Assembly (NCBI GenBank): GCA_016794625.1
Contig: JAEUGY010000013.1
Coordinates: 1-37,293 of the forward strand
Source: Opitutaceae bacterium
Lineage (GTDB): Bacteria > Verrucomicrobiota > Verrucomicrobiia > Opitutales > Opitutaceae
Direction: 5' to 3'
Length of the DNA: 37,293 nt
The notes below the pieces were generated by a model. It saw only the letters and a list, made by a program, of their open reading frames with translations, ran no database searches and had not been told where the DNA came from. Below are positions 16,282-24,768 of this stretch, piece by piece; position 1 is the first letter of the stretch; each line of letters opens with the position of its first letter. The position numbers were made by a program, and so were the translations under genes.

Positions 16282-16692
16282 GTGGCCCTGTTCGATTCGA
16301 TCTCCGTTACGACGATCCAGTTCCTCGTGCTGTGGGGGTTGCTGGGCCTGCTGGTAGTCTTGATCGTTCTCCGCGCTCCCACCACGATGGTGCTGGCGCG
16401 CGACAGCAAGGGTCGTCTGGAAATCTCGCGCAGCGCCCTCCACCGGGTGCTGGAATCGTGCTGCGAACAGGTTCGCGGCATCGCCTCAGCCCGCGCCTAT
16501 GTGACCCGCAAGGGCAAAACCTACCACACGGAACTGCGCCTGAAGATCCGTCCGGACGCCAAGCTGGACGCGATTCAGGGTTACCTGACGCAGGAGATCA
16601 CCGAAATCTACCACCAGAACCTCGGTTTGAAGGACATCGGCGAAATCGAGATCAAGGTCGTGGGCGTCGTTCCCAGCGACCAGACATTCTAG
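16282..16692 (+). CDS. AmaP-like membrane-anchored Asp23-domain protein
   Basis: A 136-residue protein with one N-terminal membrane helix (ISVTTIQFLVLWGLLGLLVVLIVL, about residues 6-30) and a C-terminal Asp23-like domain (ISRSALHRVLESCCEQVRGIASARAYVTRKGKTYHTELRLKIRP; VGVVPSDQTF). AmaP in Firmicutes anchors Asp23 at the membrane; the gene order here supports the same partnership. It starts with GTG at 16282. Convergent with the TonB receptor gene, with a repeat-rich gap between. Confidence 0.82.
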   Translation: MALFDSISVTTIQFLVLWGLLGLLVVLIVLRAPTTMVLARDSKGRLEISRSALHRVLESCCEQVRGIASARAYVTRKGKTYHTELRLKIRPDAKLDAIQGYLTQEITEIYHQNLGLKDIGEIEIKVVGVVPSDQTF

Positions 16693-16710
16693 CGAGTTCA
16701 GCCCCTCCGT

Positions 16711-16876
16711 CCCTCCGTTGGAGGTGGCCTCGCTGAGGCCGCGACGGGACCCTCGGTCCCGCCTCTTCCATCCCTCTTGGAGTCACAACGCCCATCCGCG
16801 CGGGGTCGGCGACCCCACCTCCAACAGAATGTCCTGCCCCCTCCGTTGTAGGTGGCCTCGCTGAGGCCGCAACGGA
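16711..16876. repeat. REP-like cluster of two direct repeats and several hairpins
   Basis: A unit of about 38 bases (CCCTCCGTTG(G/T)AGGTGGCCTC, then GCTGAGGCCG(C)(G/A)ACGG) occurs at 16711-16749 and 16839-16876. Each copy contains the hairpin GGCCTC-GCT-GAGGCC. Between them lie GGGACC-CTC-GGTCCC (16746-16760) and GGGGTC-GGC-GACCCC (16802-16816). All lie in the gap between convergent genes, the usual place for REP-type elements; bidirectional termination is also possible. Confidence 0.65.
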
Positions 16877-16888
16877 CCCCCGCGGCCC

Positions 16889-18964
16889 TCAAAACGCACG
16901 GCTGACACTGAAACGGAAGGTCCTCGGCTCCGCCGGGTGCAGGTGAACGTCCTCCACCCCGTCGTCGGGCTCGCCCGACAGCCGGGAGGTATACGCATAC
17001 GCAATGTCGGCCTGGGCGCGATCGAGCAGGTTGAGCACATCCACCGCCACCTCCCACTGCCGCCAGCGCCAGCCTAGCCGGGCGTTGAGCGTGGTCGACG
17101 CTGGCTGCACGATCCGGTTGTCCTCGGTCAGCGGTTGCTCGCCGAACGAGCGAAGGCGGAGAACGCCAAATGCGCCTTCGGTCGCGCGTCCCAACACCAC
17201 GCCGGCGGTCACAACGGTGCCAATCGAGTTGGCAATGCGATCCGCTCCCGGCGCGTTGCGGTAGCGGGCGCGGGTAAACGAGAGATCGGCATCAAACGCG
17301 AGCCAGTCGTTGGCTCGATAAAAGTTCGCCCACTCCACCCCATACCGCCGGGTCGCTCCGGTGGGTTCGGTCTCTCCGGCATCACCGACAAACACGAGTT
17401 CGGAATCAAGGTCGAGGGACCAGACCGACACGGTGGAAATCCAGCCGTCCCTCCAAGTGGTCCGCACGCCTGCCTCCATCCCGCGCGACCGCACCAGGGG
17501 GTCCACGGGGTCGGCCGGTTCCCCGGTCACGGGGCTGACCCGGATCGTGGTCCCGCGGGCATCATTGCTGTGAAACCCAAACCCGGCATTGAAGTAAGCT
17601 TCGGTCTTCGCCCACGGTCCGAAGACTAGACCGGCCTTCGGACTGGCAATCGTGGCGCTCCGCGACCCGCTGTTGAGCGGCTCGGAACTCTCCACCTTGA
17701 ACCGGTAGGCGTCCGCCCGGACACCCGCGTCCATCCGCACCTTCGGACCGATCTGCCAGCGGGCCCGGGTGTACACCGCGGCACTGCCTTCGACCACCTC
17801 ATCCTCGCGCACGGTGGCCAGCCTTCGCCGGGCCGTCGTCTGGTGCAGCCCGACCTCGTCAATCCGGTCCTGCCGCAGCTGCAGACCCACGCTGACCGTG
17901 AAGTCGCGTTCGCGCAGGAGGCGGCTCCAGCTCCGGTCGACGTCGCCCCCCCACACCCAGCGACGATCCCGCTGGTTGAACTGGTCGCCGTTCACGGGAT
18001 CCGAGAGCAGCAGCGTGAAGTTGGAGTAGAGATCAAGCTGGTATCTGAATCCGTAAACTCGGGCGCGCGTGACCGCTCCGGGGTCGCGTCGCACCCATTC
18101 GAGCGAGACACCGGCGCGCTCGGTCTCGCCCCCGTTGCTCGTATCCAGACTCCCGAACCGGCCGATGTCGCCCCGCTCGATCGCCCGGGCGGGCACCTGG
18201 TCGGTGGCGTTCCACGTGGTGCGGGAGGCGTGCGCGGTCACGCTCGCCCGGCTGCCGTGGGTGTCGCTCCAGACCCAGCGCACCAGTCCGTTCGTACGCC
18301 GCAGGTCATCCGGCCTCTCCCACGGTCCGTCGTCCCGCAGCGATTCCAGCCCAAGGGTCAACGCCCCCTTTCCTCCGGCGGGCACGGTCAGCCCGGCGAC
18401 CGCCCGGAGATAACCGTTCTCACCCGCCTCCGCCCGTACGAATGACTGCCGCAACCGGTCGACCCATTGAAATTCCGCCGCTCCCGCCGAGGAGAAATCG
18501 CCCACGTGGACGGAGTAGGGTCCCTTGCCGTAGTCGACCCGCTGCACCAGCTCGGGAATGATGAAGTTGAGATCGGCGTACCCCTGGCCATGGCCGTGGG
18601 AACGCAGGTTGACCGGCATGCCCTCGACCGCGACGGAGAAGTCGGTGCCATGATCCAGGTTGAATCCACGAAGAAAATACTGATTGGCCTTGCCGCCGCC
18701 GGAGTGCTGGGTGATGACCACGCCGGGCACCACCTCGAGCAGCTCACCGCGCCGCAGAAAGGGCCGGGTCTCCAGCTCCGACCGACCCACGCTGCCTTCG
18801 GACGAAGCCCCGGCGATGCCGACGAGGTCGGTCGCCCGCCCGCGCACCACGACCTCCTCCATCACCGTCTCGGTTTCCGGTGCCACCGGTTGGGAAAACA
18901 GCGGTGCCACCGCGAACAACGGGCCCACCGCGAATAGGAACGAACGCACACAAAGAAAATTCAT
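16889..18964 (-). CDS. TonB-dependent receptor, last gene of the ECF/HupE/DUF4331 cluster
   Basis: About 691 residues from the ATG at 18964 (MNFLCVRSFLFAVGPLFAVAPLFS signal peptide). Plug domain: ELLEVVPGVVITQHSGGGKANQYFLRGFNLDHGTDFSVAVEGMPVNLRSHGHGQGYADLNFIIPELVQRVDYGKGPYSVHVGDFSSAGAAEF; the barrel ends FRFSVSRAF. His-rich plug text (SHGHGQGY) might relate to metal, but that is speculative. It lacks the N-terminal regulatory-like domain of the receptor at 216-3392 and is about 370 residues shorter. A 23-base palindrome lies 138 bases before its start, so it may be read both from the operon and from its own promoter. With HupE/UreJ in the same cluster, metal uptake is a reasonable guess. Confidence 0.93.
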   Translation of the reverse strand: MNFLCVRSFLFAVGPLFAVAPLFSQPVAPETETVMEEVVVRGRATDLVGIAGASSEGSVGRSELETRPFLRRGELLEVVPGVVITQHSGGGKANQYFLRGFNLDHGTDFSVAVEGMPVNLRSHGHGQGYADLNFIIPELVQRVDYGKGPYSVHVGDFSSAGAAEFQWVDRLRQSFVRAEAGENGYLRAVAGLTVPAGGKGALTLGLESLRDDGPWERPDDLRRTNGLVRWVWSDTHGSRASVTAHASRTTWNATDQVPARAIERGDIGRFGSLDTSNGGETERAGVSLEWVRRDPGAVTRARVYGFRYQLDLYSNFTLLLSDPVNGDQFNQRDRRWVWGGDVDRSWSRLLRERDFTVSVGLQLRQDRIDEVGLHQTTARRRLATVREDEVVEGSAAVYTRARWQIGPKVRMDAGVRADAYRFKVESSEPLNSGSRSATIASPKAGLVFGPWAKTEAYFNAGFGFHSNDARGTTIRVSPVTGEPADPVDPLVRSRGMEAGVRTTWRDGWISTVSVWSLDLDSELVFVGDAGETEPTGATRRYGVEWANFYRANDWLAFDADLSFTRARYRNAPGADRIANSIGTVVTAGVVLGRATEGAFGVLRLRSFGEQPLTEDNRIVQPASTTLNARLGWRWRQWEVAVDVLNLLDRAQADIAYAYTSRLSGEPDDGVEDVHLHPAEPRTFRFSVSRAF

Positions 18965-19101
18965 GACCACAGGAGCCGCCGATCCGACGGCCCATAAAAA
19001 GTGAGAAAACGACGCCACCCCCGGACGGACCACGTCCGCCCTTAACCCACGGAGGAGGCCACCGCCTCCTCGCCCACGCCGCCCCGGACCCGGCCGGCTG
19101 G

Positions 19102-19124
19102 AGTGTCATCCCGCGGATGACACT
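19102..19124. promoter_or_regulatory. 23-base palindrome AGTGTCATC-N5-GATGACACT, copy 1
   Basis: Arms are ten bases here (AGTGTCATCC and GGATGACACT around CGC). The same arms recur once, at 29651-29673 before the VIT/VWA gene. It lies 43 bases past the stop of the small membrane gene (19167) and 138 bases before the TonB receptor start. On the coding (minus) strand no T run follows, which argues against a terminator. An operator for a dimeric regulator or a REP-like hairpin are both possible. The rest of 18965-19166 shows no gene. Confidence 0.6.
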
Positions 19125-19166
19125 TTTCCGCCCACCGTTCCACGGTCGGTCGTGCCTGACGGTCAG

Positions 19167-19577
19167 TCAGGCGAAGCGGGGCGGGGTGCGGGGGACGTCG
19201 TCGTACCTGGGCTCGGGTATCCGCTGACCGACTCGAGGCCAGCCACCCGGCACGCGCTGATGAAGGATCGTTTCAACCAAAGGAACCGAGCCGAGATCGG
19301 CTTTGGTCCAGCTCTGCACCGGAGCGGTCTCCGCTTCCGTCCGCTCCGGCTTCGGGGCCGCCGCCAGGCGGGCGGCGCTCGGCGCCGCCGCCCGCCCCGC
19401 GAGCGCCGCGGCGACCTGCTCACGCAGGCTCGCCTGGTGTTCGAATCGGACCGCCTCGCGCGCCCACAACACCACCTCGTAGATTGCGGCCTGGGGACCG
19501 TTGGCACACACCCACGCCGCCACCAGGACCCGAAGGGCCCAGCGGCGGAAACAGGGGTTTGATCTCAGGATGGACAC
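19167..19577 (-). CDS. Small single-span membrane protein of unknown function
   Basis: About 136 residues from a GTG at 19577; the frame is open to 19679 but that would run into the DUF4331 gene. One hydrophobic helix (ALRVLVAAWVCANGPQAAIYEVVLW) is followed by a charged helix (AREAVRFEHQASLREQVAAALAGRAAAPSAARLAAAPKPE) and a Pro/Arg-rich tail (VPGGWPRVGQRIPEPRYDDVPRTPPRFA). No family is recognised. Its place between DUF4331 and the TonB receptor, same strand, supports a real gene and a role in the same envelope process. No good ribosome binding site is seen. Confidence 0.55.
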   Translation of the reverse strand: MSILRSNPCFRRWALRVLVAAWVCANGPQAAIYEVVLWAREAVRFEHQASLREQVAAALAGRAAAPSAARLAAAPKPERTEAETAPVQSWTKADLGSVPLVETILHQRVPGGWPRVGQRIPEPRYDDVPRTPPRFA

Positions 19578-19650
19578 GAGAGGAGCGCAGCTTACACCGG
19601 ACAATCGCACGGATCGGGACGAGGCAATGTCTTTCCTTGTAACGTCGTGG

Positions 19651-21516
19651 TCACATACCGTCGACCAGGAAGGCCTCAACCAGGCCGACTCCGGTGGCGC
19701 CGCCCTTGCCGCGCACGATCATCGTGTAAACACCCGGACTGAGTGTCACGATCATCGCTGATTCACGATCATTGGTCGGGGCGAAGCCGGTGGCCTGGAT
19801 GGCAGCCTGCTGCGTACTCTTCCAGTCGTCGTTCAGCTGAATGGAATTGGCGCCCTGGAAGAGCTCAACCGTCGTATCCGCCACGGGTGACGTGACGCCG
19901 AAGGCCGCGAGGCTCGGGCCCTGGGCCCGGACAAGCACGCGCACCGGGGCGTTGCCGCGCACAATCAACCCGCCGATGAGCACCTGATCGCCCACCCCCA
20001 CCAGCCCGCGCGTGGAGATATTGACGAGCGGCCAGACGCCGGGTCGCGCATTCTTCACGGTATTGCGTCCGTTGTGCGGAGTCCCTGCATACGGGAACAC
20101 CTTGCTGTAGAGCGAATCGTTGAACGAGACATTGTCGATCCCGTCAGCGGAACGCAGGGTGAGAGGATTGGTGCGCAGATCGCTGATCAACGCGGTCACT
20201 GCGATGTCAATGACGTCATCACCAAACCGGCGGCCATTCGGCCAGCCGCCCGGAATCGTCCCCGTGGGGAATCCCGGCAGCCCGGCCTGCACCCGGGAGG
20301 TCAGCGCATCCCCGCCAAACACGCCGAGCCGCGAATATCCGGCGTCGTCGGCGTTCGCCCCGGCCAGCCGGGCCGCGGCCGTCGATAGATCGACCTTGAT
20401 CAGATCGGGAATGAAGATGCCGGAGAGGTCGGTTCTTCCGGTCTCCGGAGCCACCTTCTGGCCCTTGAAGACGATCGCGTTGATCAAGGCGGCCAGTTCA
20501 GGCTGCTCGGCGTATTTGCGGAACAGGGTGCTGTCCTGCGTCGGCTTGGTGCGATTGTAGAGGTCCTTGTCCTTGATCGCGATGAGCGCCTCGGCGAACA
20601 GCGGGTTGCCCTGGCGGCCGATCTGCACGAATTCACCCGAAGGCACGAGACCGGAACCGCTGCTGAGCACCTGCATGGAGCGGCGGCTCGTCGTGGCATA
20701 GACGCCCACGATCTGCTGGTCGCCGCCGAGATCGAATACGGGGATCTCGAGTGAGATCATGTGCACGTTGTATCCACCCTGGCTGTCAAAGGTGTTGCCC
20801 GCGCCGGACCGGAGCTGAAGCAGATCGAAGATCGCGTTGATGTCGCCGTAGAACCCGTCTTCGCGCTGCCCGGCAAAGCTGCGGTAGCCGCCGCTGAGGG
20901 AGGCGATGGCCTGGCTGGTGTAGGGATCGAGCTGCGCGGCGGAGGACACGCCATCCTTCGCCACCCCGTCCCCGCTGTTGTTCTTGTTGTACAGCGGCGT
21001 GGCCACGCCCTGGTTGTTCGGCGGCACCACCCCGGTCCCGAGCACCGTGCTCTGCCCGCCGGTTACCTTGGTCACCGTGTAGTTCTGGGTCAGATTCTGG
21101 TTCGCATCACCGACCGAGTTGACCACCCCGAGGTAGGACTGGAGGATCGTGTCCTGGGACTTGTACGTGGTCGTGAAACGGAATTGATACGCCACCGAAT
21201 CGGCACCGGTCGCGAGATCGGCCCCTCGGGAGATGAAGATCTGGTAGAGGATGTTGTCGTCGAAATTGTACTTGTTCGGCCCGATGCCAGGCTCCTGATG
21301 GGGATAGACCCCGAGGGCGACCTGCAGGTATTTCTGGCCGCCGCGTTCAGTCAGGAACGCATAGACGTCCGTGGTATTGGCGGCCGGATCGAGGGTGACG
21401 AGCGGGGCGTCCATGTGACTCGAAGCAAGCAAGGCAGGCACCGGCGCAGTCGCCAGGCCGAGGACGAGCAGGCCGGAGAGGCCCGCGCGTTTCAGGCGGG
21501 AGGAGGAGGATTTCAT
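19651..21516 (-). CDS. Exported DUF4331 protein with C-terminal beta domain
   Basis: A 621-residue protein with a signal peptide (LSGLLVLGLATAPVPALLASS) followed by HMDAPLVTLDPAANTTDVYAF, the hallmark of DUF4331, running to about residue 490 (NAIFDLLQLRSG, MISLEIPVFDL, DVIDIAVTALISDL, LYSKVFPYAGTPHNG). The last 125 residues (STRGLVGVGDQVLIGGLIVRGNAPVRVLVRAQGPSLAAFGV ... NDDWKSTQQAAI ... YTMIVRGKGGATGVGLVEAF) form a separate beta domain that I know from many Verrucomicrobiota surface proteins. Function of DUF4331 is unknown; DH/HMD residues could bind metal. Start at 21516 lies 4 bases after the TPR stop, indicating an operon. Confidence 0.92.
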   Translation of the reverse strand: MKSSSSRLKRAGLSGLLVLGLATAPVPALLASSHMDAPLVTLDPAANTTDVYAFLTERGGQKYLQVALGVYPHQEPGIGPNKYNFDDNILYQIFISRGADLATGADSVAYQFRFTTTYKSQDTILQSYLGVVNSVGDANQNLTQNYTVTKVTGGQSTVLGTGVVPPNNQGVATPLYNKNNSGDGVAKDGVSSAAQLDPYTSQAIASLSGGYRSFAGQREDGFYGDINAIFDLLQLRSGAGNTFDSQGGYNVHMISLEIPVFDLGGDQQIVGVYATTSRRSMQVLSSGSGLVPSGEFVQIGRQGNPLFAEALIAIKDKDLYNRTKPTQDSTLFRKYAEQPELAALINAIVFKGQKVAPETGRTDLSGIFIPDLIKVDLSTAAARLAGANADDAGYSRLGVFGGDALTSRVQAGLPGFPTGTIPGGWPNGRRFGDDVIDIAVTALISDLRTNPLTLRSADGIDNVSFNDSLYSKVFPYAGTPHNGRNTVKNARPGVWPLVNISTRGLVGVGDQVLIGGLIVRGNAPVRVLVRAQGPSLAAFGVTSPVADTTVELFQGANSIQLNDDWKSTQQAAIQATGFAPTNDRESAMIVTLSPGVYTMIVRGKGGATGVGLVEAFLVDGM

Positions 21517-21520
21517 AATG

Positions 21521-22855
21521 CTAGTTTTGGTTTCCAACGAGGGAAGTGGAGGGGGCCGTGAGGTCCCGGTTTGGCGCCGTCGCGCCCGCCTCCAGGCGAG
21601 GAAGCAGCGCCCGTTCGGACGGGGTCAGGCTGCCGGCGTACCGGCGCGCCAGTTCAAGGTGGTGGCGGGACTCCTCCGCGCGCCCCGCCGCAGCGGCGAT
21701 CAGGCCGGCGTGCAGCCGCAGCCGGGCGTCCTGGGTCCCGTGCGCCAGCGCCAGGGCCATCGCCCGGTCGGCGCCCTCGAGGTCGCCGGCGGCGAAGCGG
21801 GCCCAGGCCACGGCGTCGTGGGTGAAGCCGTCGTTGCGGGAAGCCTGCTCTGCCTCCGCCAGCGCCACCGCACGGGCCGCGGCGCGGCCGCGCGTGGCGA
21901 GGAACAACGACAAGGTGCGCGGATCCGACGCCTCTCCACGCTCCTCCAGTTCGCGCTCGAGCCCGGCGGCACGCACCGGATCATCCGCCGCGCGCACCGC
22001 CTCCGCCAGCCACCACTGGTATTCAGGCAGCGGATTGAGTTCGGCGCCGCGTTCGATCCGGACTGCGGCCTCGTGCGAACGAGCCTGCGCGAGCAGCGCC
22101 CGGCCCCCGGCCAGCAGCGCCGGCGCGTAGTCGGGAACCAGCGCCGCGGCCTGGTCCGCGATCCGCAGCGCACCGGCGGCATCTCCAGCCTGCAGCCGCA
22201 GACCCGACAGCCGCACCGCCAGCCAGGCACGGGTTTCCGCGCCGGAGGTCGACGCCGCGGCGAGGGCCGCGACGAGGGCGGATTCGGCGCCCGCCAGGTC
22301 GCCCTTCAACCAGCGTAGGTGCGCCACACGGGCGAACGACTCGGCTCCCGGACGGAGATCAACGGCCCGCTGGCAAGCCGCCACCGCCTCGTCGATCCGG
22401 CCGAGCTCGAGCAGGGTGTCGCTCCAGAGCGCATGGTCCGCAGCCAGCCCGCGCTGGGCGACCAACGTCCGAGCCACCTGCTCGGCCTCGGCAAAACGAT
22501 GCAGGTTGTGCAAGGCATGCCCGCGCAGCAGCTGGGCGTCCGGGCTCGGCCCGAACCGCGCCGCCATCGCCTCCGCCACCGCCTCGGCCAGCCGGTAGCA
22601 GCCCGCGTCCTGGGTGCGTCGGGCCTTGGCGACAAAGGCCCAGCCGAGTCGCTCGTAGTGAAATTCTTGTGACTCTTGGGCGCGGACCCGTTCCTGCCAT
22701 CGGGAAATCTCCGCATCCTCCGCGGTCGAACCGCCCGCGGGCAGCAGGATGATCTTTTCCGGCGGGAGGGCGCCGTTCGTCGTCTCCGGCCGGAACAAGC
22801 CAAGGACGAGGAGACAGCCGAGAAGGGTAGCGCGGCAGGTTGGGTTCACATCCAT
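21521..22855 (-). CDS. Exported TPR-repeat protein
   Basis: About 444 residues with a signal peptide (ATLLGCLLVLGLFRPETTNG) and many helical TPR-type pairs: DAQLLRGHALHNLHRFAEAEQVARTLV, ALWSDTLLELGRIDEAVAACQRAVDLRPG, HLRWLKGDLAGAESALVAAL, ALRIADQAAALVPDYAPALLAGGRALL, RFAAGDLEGADRAMALAL. It is likely a periplasmic scaffold for the DUF4331, HupE and TonB partners. The ATG at 22855 is chosen because it starts the signal peptide; the frame is open to 22927. It follows the HupE gene by 120 bases with no evident feature in the gap. Confidence 0.87.
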   Translation of the reverse strand: MDVNPTCRATLLGCLLVLGLFRPETTNGALPPEKIILLPAGGSTAEDAEISRWQERVRAQESQEFHYERLGWAFVAKARRTQDAGCYRLAEAVAEAMAARFGPSPDAQLLRGHALHNLHRFAEAEQVARTLVAQRGLAADHALWSDTLLELGRIDEAVAACQRAVDLRPGAESFARVAHLRWLKGDLAGAESALVAALAAASTSGAETRAWLAVRLSGLRLQAGDAAGALRIADQAAALVPDYAPALLAGGRALLAQARSHEAAVRIERGAELNPLPEYQWWLAEAVRAADDPVRAAGLERELEERGEASDPRTLSLFLATRGRAAARAVALAEAEQASRNDGFTHDAVAWARFAAGDLEGADRAMALALAHGTQDARLRLHAGLIAAAAGRAEESRHHLELARRYAGSLTPSERALLPRLEAGATAPNRDLTAPSTSLVGNQN

Positions 22856-22975
22856 GGATCGCGCGAGGTGACGGCGCGGATGCGCGACAAAAACTATTCC
22901 CCGCCAAATCTTCTTTTGCGCATCCAAACCGGTCGCGCCGGCGTAATGCGCCCGGCGGACGGGCTCCGGCGACGG

Positions 22976-24142
22976 CTACGCCAGCAGCGTCCGCGCGACC
23001 AGCCAGTACAGGCCCGCCGCACCGATCAGGACGGACAAGACCGCGACGGACCGGTCTGTCACCACACCGCGGCGACGGCCCCACTGCAGGAGGGGAACCA
23101 CCAGGGCCGCGACCAGCAGCTGGCCCGCCTCGACGCCCAGATTGAAGGCTGCGAGCGGGACCAGGAGCCCGCCCGGCGACTCGGCCACTCCGAGATCGCG
23201 CAGCACGGTCGCAAAGCCGAACCCATGCACGAGACCAAAGAAAAACGTCACCCACCAGCGGCCGCGCGGTTCGGCTCCGCGCCGGAGGAGATTTTCCAGC
23301 GCGATCACGACGATGGAAGCCGCGATGGCCGGCTCGACCACGCGCCCCGGGAGGGAGACGGTGCCAACCGTGGCCAGAATCAGCGTCAGGGAGTGACCGA
23401 TCGTGAAGCTGGTGACAATCGCCGCAATGGTCTGCCAGCGTGTGCACACGACCAGCAGACCGAAGAGGAAGAGCAAGTGATCATATCCGACGAGGATGTG
23501 CTCCACCCCCAGGTGAAAAAAGAGCAGGAAACCGGACCGACGCGGAGTCACGGGCGCAGGCGGCACGACGGTGGCCGCGGGCACCGGTTCCGCCGCAAGG
23601 ACCGGTCTGGCCTCGGGCGGGACCCCGGCCGGCGCCTCCACGGTCAGGGAGGGAGCGCGTGCATGCAGCAGTCCTTCAGCCAGCAATTCCCCCGCCTCCG
23701 AGACAACGGAAACGTAGTGGCGGTGTCCCGCCGGCAAAGCCGGGAAACAACGCAGGGTGAAGGTCAGGCGACGACCCGGGCCGCGGGTCAGTGTGGTCTG
23801 AAGTTCAACATTGTCGCCCGGCCGCACCACGACCTCCGTCGGGCCGAGAACAAGCGCCCTGCCGTCCTCGGTCGCCCCAAGCAGCTCGCCTGCCTTTTGT
23901 CCGAGCAAGGTCTTCTGTCGCGCTTCGTCCCCTCCACGCTGATCCAGTGGCAGCAGCCACTCGGCATCGGTTGGCGCAAACGCCACGGTCCACACCACGT
24001 CGCTGGACCTGATCTCGATGCGCCCGGTGCTGAGCCCGGGATCGTGCGCCCGGACGCTCCCCGCCAAAACCAACCACATCACACCGACGAGTACGCGCGC
24101 AAGCATGCAGGTCGAACGAGCCGGCGCGCCGTATGGATGCAT
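22976..24142 (-). CDS. HupE/UreJ-family membrane protein
   Basis: About 388 residues from the ATG at 24142, which has AGGGAG a few bases upstream. A signal peptide ends at VRA, giving a mature N terminus AHDPGLSTGRIEI, then a periplasmic domain (to about 215) and a C-terminal bundle of membrane helices: FFHLGVEHILVGYDHLLFLFGLLVV, FTIGHSLTLILATVG, WVTFFFGLVHGFGFATVL, AFNLGVEAGQLLVAALVVPLL. The His residues in VEHILVGYDH, GHS and VHGFGF are the conserved family set. Some HupE/UreJ proteins take up nickel or cobalt; the ligand here is unknown. The gap to the ChrR-like gene is 8 bases. Confidence 0.9.
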   Translation of the reverse strand: MHPYGAPARSTCMLARVLVGVMWLVLAGSVRAHDPGLSTGRIEIRSSDVVWTVAFAPTDAEWLLPLDQRGGDEARQKTLLGQKAGELLGATEDGRALVLGPTEVVVRPGDNVELQTTLTRGPGRRLTFTLRCFPALPAGHRHYVSVVSEAGELLAEGLLHARAPSLTVEAPAGVPPEARPVLAAEPVPAATVVPPAPVTPRRSGFLLFFHLGVEHILVGYDHLLFLFGLLVVCTRWQTIAAIVTSFTIGHSLTLILATVGTVSLPGRVVEPAIAASIVVIALENLLRRGAEPRGRWWVTFFFGLVHGFGFATVLRDLGVAESPGGLLVPLAAFNLGVEAGQLLVAALVVPLLQWGRRRGVVTDRSVAVLSVLIGAAGLYWLVARTLLA

Positions 24143-24150
24143 GCCGCTCC

Positions 24151-24768
24151 CTAGGTCGCCGGCACGAGGAAGGCAGAGCGCCAGTCCCGCCACGCCTCGG
24201 CATTGACGGCCAGCAGCGCCGTGCATCCGTTGGGACTGACGATCTCGGTATGGGCTGAACCCGCGGCTGTGTGATAATAGTCGCCGGCTCGGAGCAGTCG
24301 GCCGCCGCTGGTGACATCGCCGGTCAGCACCAGTCCGAATTCCGCCCCCCGGTGCACGTGATCCGGAAACCGGCGGCCCGGCGCAATCTCGACCATCAAG
24401 AACGCCATGCCCCGCTCCACGTCCACCGAGAGTTCCTTCAAGCGCACCCCGGGGACAGGGGGTCGCAACCAACCTTCCGTCGTATGAATCGAGGCAAAAC
24501 GCCACAGCGCTCCGGCCTCCGGCGGCGGCTCCACGGGTCGAACCGGAGGGGTTTGCGCGGCTTGAATGCGGGCAAGCAGGCGGGCCTTGACCCCCGGAGG
24601 AGGCGTCAGCGGGGGACAGGCGTGCGCCAGCTGAGCCAGCGCTTCCGTCATCAGGCCGGGCTCCGCTGGCACCGCGGACGCCGTTCCGCCGGTTGCGCCG
24701 ACCGGCGCGCCGCAGGTGGGGCACACCGACGCGCCCAAAACCAAGGAAGGAGGAATCGGCTCAGCCAT
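24151..24768 (-). CDS. ChrR-like cupin anti-sigma factor
   Basis: A 205-residue protein with two parts. The N-terminal part (1-75) has a C-P-T-C pair (C16, C19) and HACPPLTPPPGVKARLLARI, the helix seen in anti-sigma factors. The C-terminal ChrR-type cupin has FPDHVHRGAEFGLVLTGDV and GDYYHTAAGSAHTEIVSPNGC. In Rhodobacter, ChrR holds its sigma factor until singlet oxygen acts. Its N-terminal zinc motif is H-x3-C-x2-C with further His; here only C-x2-C plus a later H-A-C is visible, so metal binding may differ. It overlaps the sigma factor gene by 8 bases and is surely co-translated. Confidence 0.87.
   Translation of the reverse strand: MAEPIPPSLVLGASVCPTCGAPVGATGGTASAVPAEPGLMTEALAQLAHACPPLTPPPGVKARLLARIQAAQTPPVRPVEPPPEAGALWRFASIHTTEGWLRPPVPGVRLKELSVDVERGMAFLMVEIAPGRRFPDHVHRGAEFGLVLTGDVTSGGRLLRAGDYYHTAAGSAHTEIVSPNGCTALLAVNAEAWRDWRSAFLVPAT

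Noticed and set aside
19102-19128. Palindrome plus TTTT read as a plus-strand intrinsic terminator
   Set aside because: The T run is on the plus strand, but no plus-strand gene precedes it; on the coding strand no T run follows.
22676-24154. Open frame of 492 codons on the plus strand
   Set aside because: Antisense to HupE/UreJ and TPR genes; Gln/Arg-rich and without domains.
24143-24724. N-terminal 190-codon extension of the HupE frame
   Set aside because: It overlaps the ChrR-like gene in another frame and lacks any motif; a signal peptide and AGGGAG support the start at 24142.
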